Assembly (NCBI RefSeq): GCF_025370935.1
Contig: NC_133474.1
Span: forward strand, 17,939,062-18,003,061
Length of the DNA stretch: 64,000 bases
Direction: 5' to 3'
Source: Choristoneura fumiferana
Taxonomy: Eukaryota > Arthropoda > Insecta > Lepidoptera > Tortricidae
Position 1 is the stretch's first letter; each line of letters opens with the position of its first letter. The translations under genes and the position numbers were made by a program. The notes under the pieces were generated by a model. That model saw only the letters and a program-made list of their open reading frames with translations. It was not told the DNA's origin and did no database searches. This document shows positions 60,901 through 64,000 of this stretch, in pieces.

Positions 60901-63900
60901 GTACAAAGTTGAAAACCGCAGCTCGGGTCGCAGCTGCGATGTGCGGAGCAGTGTGATAAGGCCCTTAGGCTCACTCACCACTGCTGGCGGAGGTCGGGCG
61001 TGGTCAGTATTTCCTGCACGATGCGCGCGCCGTATAGCGGCGGGTTGGAGTACATCGTGCGCACTTGGATCTTCAGCTGAGACATCATGTTGGCAGCGGT
61101 CTGCGAGTCGCCGCACATGAAGGACAGAGCGCCGGCGCGCTCGCCGTACAAGCCTGCAAGATTTGTACGAAATCAAAACCTACTATTAAATTGCCACCAA
61201 GCACGTGCGAGGATGTGTTGCGAGGAATATGTTACTTATGTGTTAATACCTATAAATTTTAAATAGTTTCCTTAAATGTTTCATTTAAAACGTGTCCAAA
61301 TTTTACCGTTAAGTTTCGAATGTTGGGATGGATAGAGTATGGTATTTATAAATGTGTTACTTAATTATAATTATCTGTAGTTAGTATGTGGCATCATTTA
61401 GTGAATGAGAGATTTTCACTTTCTGCCAACAACTGCGTATGACAGAGCTGTTTAGATATAAGTATTTTGTACATACTTCCTTTAAAAACATAACATATAA
61501 AAGCACACATCTTAAGGGGGGGGGGGGGGTCAAATTATTGCTAAGCAACCCACATTTCCATTCATAAGTTAATAAAATCACAAATTGTATATGACATATC
61601 GAGCTGTTTACGTTGACCTTGTTATCTTATCTCAAAAGTGTAAATGTTGTTTACGTCACTAAAAATAACATTGTCAATTAAAATTATCCAACTTCAATGA
61701 TGGTTTTTGCCATGGAGCTATGATAGATAACTTTAGTCACCTCTGAGAATGTTATGGCTAAAGCTAAAGATTTGCCCCTACAATCATAACACTTTTACAT
61801 ATAGTTTCAAGCGAAGAAACAAAACAAACCTTGTCACAGAAACATCAAAAAGTACATATTAAATAACCAAGAAAACCCAACTGCTTAAAAAACTAAAAAG
61901 GAGTAAAACTAAAACTTTCGGAACCCACCGTTACTGTAAAAATTTAAGCTGGTCACGATTTTGAATATATATTTCAGTTTAACCCTTTATAAGGCTTCAT
62001 TTATTGGAACAACTATCACAGAATCAAAAGCAGCTATCGAATACATACCTAGCAAAGGATGTTTTTAAAGCGAGTAGTATTTTCAATAATTACAATGAAT
62101 ATTGTAACTTATTACTAAAGCAATAAGGCTGAATTTTAAAGTCAATGCATGTGGTCGCTAAATCGCCTCTGCCTTATTAAGGGTTAGAACAGCCGTATAA
62201 ATTACCGCTCTGTCGCCGCGTCATTAATACAGTACGCAGGCTGTTTTGCTCAGAATTCCACCTCATTGGAAAGTCGTCACTCTTTCAACTCGGTGTCCTG
62301 GTTGATTCGCAGTGAATTTATTTTTTTCTTAGAGTTTGTCATAATTCCAAGATATTTCAAGCAGTGGCGCAGCTAAGCTCAGGGGGGCCCCTCGGACTCT
62401 GACTTACAAACTATAAATGAGAAATCTGCGGAGTACGTCGAATTAGGAACACGACGAATACGGAACAAACGATTTTAAATAGTTTAGTTGGGGCCCTAGT
62501 TTATTTTTTGCCCGAGGGCCTTTGTTTACCTAGCTACGCCACTGATTTCAAGTTTATTCTGTGCAAATCTACAGGTAAGGTTAGCTTTGTTTTATAACAA
62601 TCCTGAAATACAGTTAAAATCGGGAAACATTTGGGAAACAAGTTATCGGCGTTAAATTAGAGAAGCCACTTACCCATGTTTTTGGCGAAGCTCTGCGCCA
62701 GCATGACCTGGTGTCCCTCGGACACGAACAGCCGCACGGCGAAGGAGTCGCCGTCGACGTCGCCCGTCGCGAAGCCCTGGTACGCCATGTCGAAGAAAGG
62801 GAGCAGCTTGCGCTTCTTTACGACCTGGCGGACACGATACAATATTTAGGGGCTGTTTCACCATCCATTGATTAGTGTTAACCGACGGTTAAATGTGATG
62901 CCGTCTCCGTCTATTCGAACAAAACAAATAGAGATAGCATCACACCTAACCGCCAGTTAACACTAATCAAAGGATGGTGAAACAGCCCCTTACAATAATA
63001 TAACTACAAAATACGAAACTAATACGAAATACTAGGCAGGGACTTGGGAAATTAGAGAAGTAAAGAGAACGACCGGCCGCCGCGCCCCTTGCCGTTGCAC
63101 GCTGTTGTAACAGAATGTTTCTGTATGGGGCCAAAGTGTTTACTTTTAGGTGAATTAAACGGTATTCGATCAAAAAGGAATCGACTTTGATTGTGAACAA
63201 TACGAAAATCTATTAAATACCTGGTTAAGTAGGTACCTACAAGTACTTTATTCATTTAGACGCCCTAAAATGCTTATACCTAACAATCTTGTTCTCATTA
63301 TGCACCTACTACACTAACAGAGTATTTAACTATTATGATGGTTATTAAATACAAGAAAATGGCTTCTTACCTATCAATATCTTTAGGAATTCTGAAAAAT
63401 GACAATTCCCATTCCTGTACCTTCTTTTTATTAATACATCCATCCGTAAACACTACAATATACCTTAAACAGATTATGTCGTTTCGAAGTCATAATAAAT
63501 TCATCTTTTATCTTACTATTAGCGGTACGCAGCAACAGATTCATGGAATGTTTAGAGCTAATAGTAAGATAAAAGAATGGGTTTATTATTGTTTTCAAAC
63601 AATTATGACTGTAGGTACTGGTATAAACACACATAAGTATGCTATACCTAATGTCAATTTTTCCATACTTTATAAGTTGTAAACAAAATTCTAACCATCC
63701 TTGGAATATATGCACCTAATTGGATAGGTTTAAAGCTGTAATCTGTTATACCACAATTCCATTGGACATAATACGGTTTAAGCTACCTATAATCATTATT
63801 GTTCACTATATGACGGTATCTCAAATATCTTGAGTGAGTAATACTTAAGTGGTACCTCAGAAAGCTGTTTCCATTCCGCCTGTTTGGGGTCCACGCCGGT

Positions 63901-63950
63901 GGGGTTTGTGCGCACGCGTGCAGCATGATGATCGAACCTTCGGGAATTTT
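57914..63950 (-). CDS. GOT2: Aspartate aminotransferase, mitochondrial (C-terminal part; 5' exons lie beyond the window)
   Basis: PLP enzyme that interconverts aspartate + 2-oxoglutarate and oxaloacetate + glutamate in the mitochondrial matrix (malate-aspartate shuttle). Exons read on the minus strand: 63950-63856, 62824-62674, 61153-60979, 60106-59959, 58036-57914, all with GT-AG introns. Hallmarks: FFDMAYQGFA (substrate/PLP Asp and Tyr), QSFAKNMGLYGER with the PLP-binding lysine codon at 62681-62683, MYSNPPLYGARI, HITDQIGMFCFTGL, and DGRISVAG with the substrate-binding arginine near the C-terminus. SQLKIQVRTMYSNPP and VVKKR fit the mitochondrial rather than the cytosolic isoform. About 230 of an expected 430 residues are present. 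The 63856-63950 exon breaks frame inside the HNPTG loop near 63905-63908. One added base there restores it and makes the visible coding length (693 nt) divisible by three. The gene is convergent with the EMSY homologue. A SINE lies beside the acceptor of the 60106-59959 exon. Confidence 0.93.
58455..58529 (+). pseudogene. THAP-domain-like remnant within the last GOT2 intron
   Basis: The ORF reads MPTCVIKWCRNN, then KCPGITFHY and a stop (24 residues). The Cys pair followed by GITFH matches the start of THAP zinc fingers, where 'GxxFHxFP' follows. The stop comes just where the family continues, and the rest of the domain is not seen. Probably a degraded piece of a P-element-like transposase, opposite in strand to GOT2. 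Confidence 0.45.
58857..59245 (+). repeat. 360-bp dispersed repeat, copy 2 (last GOT2 intron)
   Basis: Starts CCTGGTGCTTCACCACCCGT and ends AACCTCATCCTTTTCCTTTA then AGTCGCTTGAAAAA. Same family and orientation as 30115-30478. A 61-residue ORF inside is incidental. Confidence 0.75.
60133..60451 (-). mobile_element. Complete tRNA-derived SINE with 12-bp target duplications (GOT2 intron)
   Basis: On the minus strand the element begins GCCGTGGTGGTCTAGTAG (A-box-like) and continues to GGGTTCAAACCCGGGCTC (B-box GGTTCAAACCC). It then runs through a lepidopteran-type body with GAAATTCATGTGCG and a CA/CG-rich microsatellite, and ends in GATGATGATGAA. It is flanked by perfect 12-bp direct repeats ACAGTATTTGAG at 60121-60132 and 60452-60463, which fix the ends exactly (319 bp). 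It is a retroposon needing LINE machinery in trans. It sits in the same orientation as GOT2, about 26 bp upstream of an exon. Confidence 0.88.
61516..61531. repeat. Poly-G tract
   Basis: An uninterrupted run of about 15 G in a GOT2 intron. Such tracts are error-prone, so its true length is uncertain. Confidence 0.85.
62362..62544. mobile_element. Nonautonomous hAT element (183 bp) with 8-bp target duplication
   Basis: The ends are CAGTGGCGCAGCTA and TAGCTACGCCACTG, a typical hAT terminal inverted repeat. Flanking direct repeats ATTTCAAG (62354-62361 and 62545-62552) match perfectly and are 8 bp, as hAT transposases make. There is no ORF inside, so it is a MITE. It lies in the GOT2 intron before the 61153-60979 exon. 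Confidence 0.88.
62849..62989. mobile_element. Harbinger/Tourist-like MITE, copy 2 (141 bp)
   Basis: The terminal inverted repeat is GGGGCTGTTTCACCATCC on both ends, with TTA on both flanks (62846-62848 and 62990-62992). The interior is largely palindromic (CGTTAACACTAATC arms). A TWA target duplication and a GGGSCTGTTT terminus are hallmarks of PIF/Harbinger MITEs. It lies 25 bp upstream of the GOT2 exon that starts at 62824. Confidence 0.85.
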
Positions 63951-64000
63951 CTGGAAAACGCAATCTTTGATTATGTTATTGCAGTATCTTCGTCAAATTA

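Noticed and set aside
60490..61176. 228-codon minus-strand and 165-codon plus-strand ORFs
   Set aside because: They overlap the GOT2 exon 61153-60979 in other frames and extend through its intron. The conserved aminotransferase frame explains the exon.
1..64000. CRISPR arrays, operons, bacterial RBS, riboswitches
   Set aside because: Repeats here are dispersed inverted-repeat transposons, and the genes have spliceosomal introns. Nothing prokaryotic was seen.

Overview
The window looks like nuclear DNA of a moth or butterfly (Lepidoptera). The DNA is AT-rich and intron-containing. It is full of short inverted-repeat elements, tRNA-derived SINEs and a repeat with an internal GACA-type microsatellite, all of kinds I recognise from lepidopteran genomes. 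The protein-coding genes are typical animal genes and nothing bacterial is present.

Layout. Positions 1 to about 35,400 hold no host gene that I can support. This gene desert contains many nonautonomous transposons, one 5'-truncated non-LTR retrotransposon (22.6-23.5 kb) and several GC-rich islets (3.6, 9.4-9.9, 21.3, 27.7, 28.7, 32.8-33.0 and 33.4-33.7 kb) that could be regulatory. From 35.4 to 44.5 kb, on the minus strand, lies a complete 13-exon gene. I read it as the kinetochore protein CENP-I (667 codons plus stop, frame consistent through every splice). From 49.3 to 54.6 kb, on the plus strand, lies an EMSY-family chromatin protein with an ENT domain in seven exons. From 57.9 kb to beyond the right edge, on the minus strand, lies the C-terminal part of mitochondrial aspartate aminotransferase (GOT2). 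CENP-I and EMSY diverge from a 4.8 kb intergenic region crowded with foldback elements. EMSY and GOT2 converge.

Three single-base frame breaks occur in coding exons: two in EMSY and one in the conserved PLP-binding loop of GOT2. Each is repaired by one added base. The total coding length becomes divisible by three in both genes only when those bases are added. This points to residual assembly indels rather than gene decay, although real mutations cannot be excluded from sequence alone.

The genes do not form a pathway; they are independent housekeeping or chromatin genes. The most unusual content is in the mobile DNA. Two copies of a THAP-domain-like, P-element-like short element were found, one carrying two abutting perfect hairpins that look like template-switch mutations. 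Other items are a palindromic element of about 226 bp inside a CENP-I intron, a complete SINE with 12-bp target duplications about 25 bp from a GOT2 splice acceptor, and elements with clear 8-bp, 9-bp and TTA target duplications. I did not find a clearly new multi-gene system.
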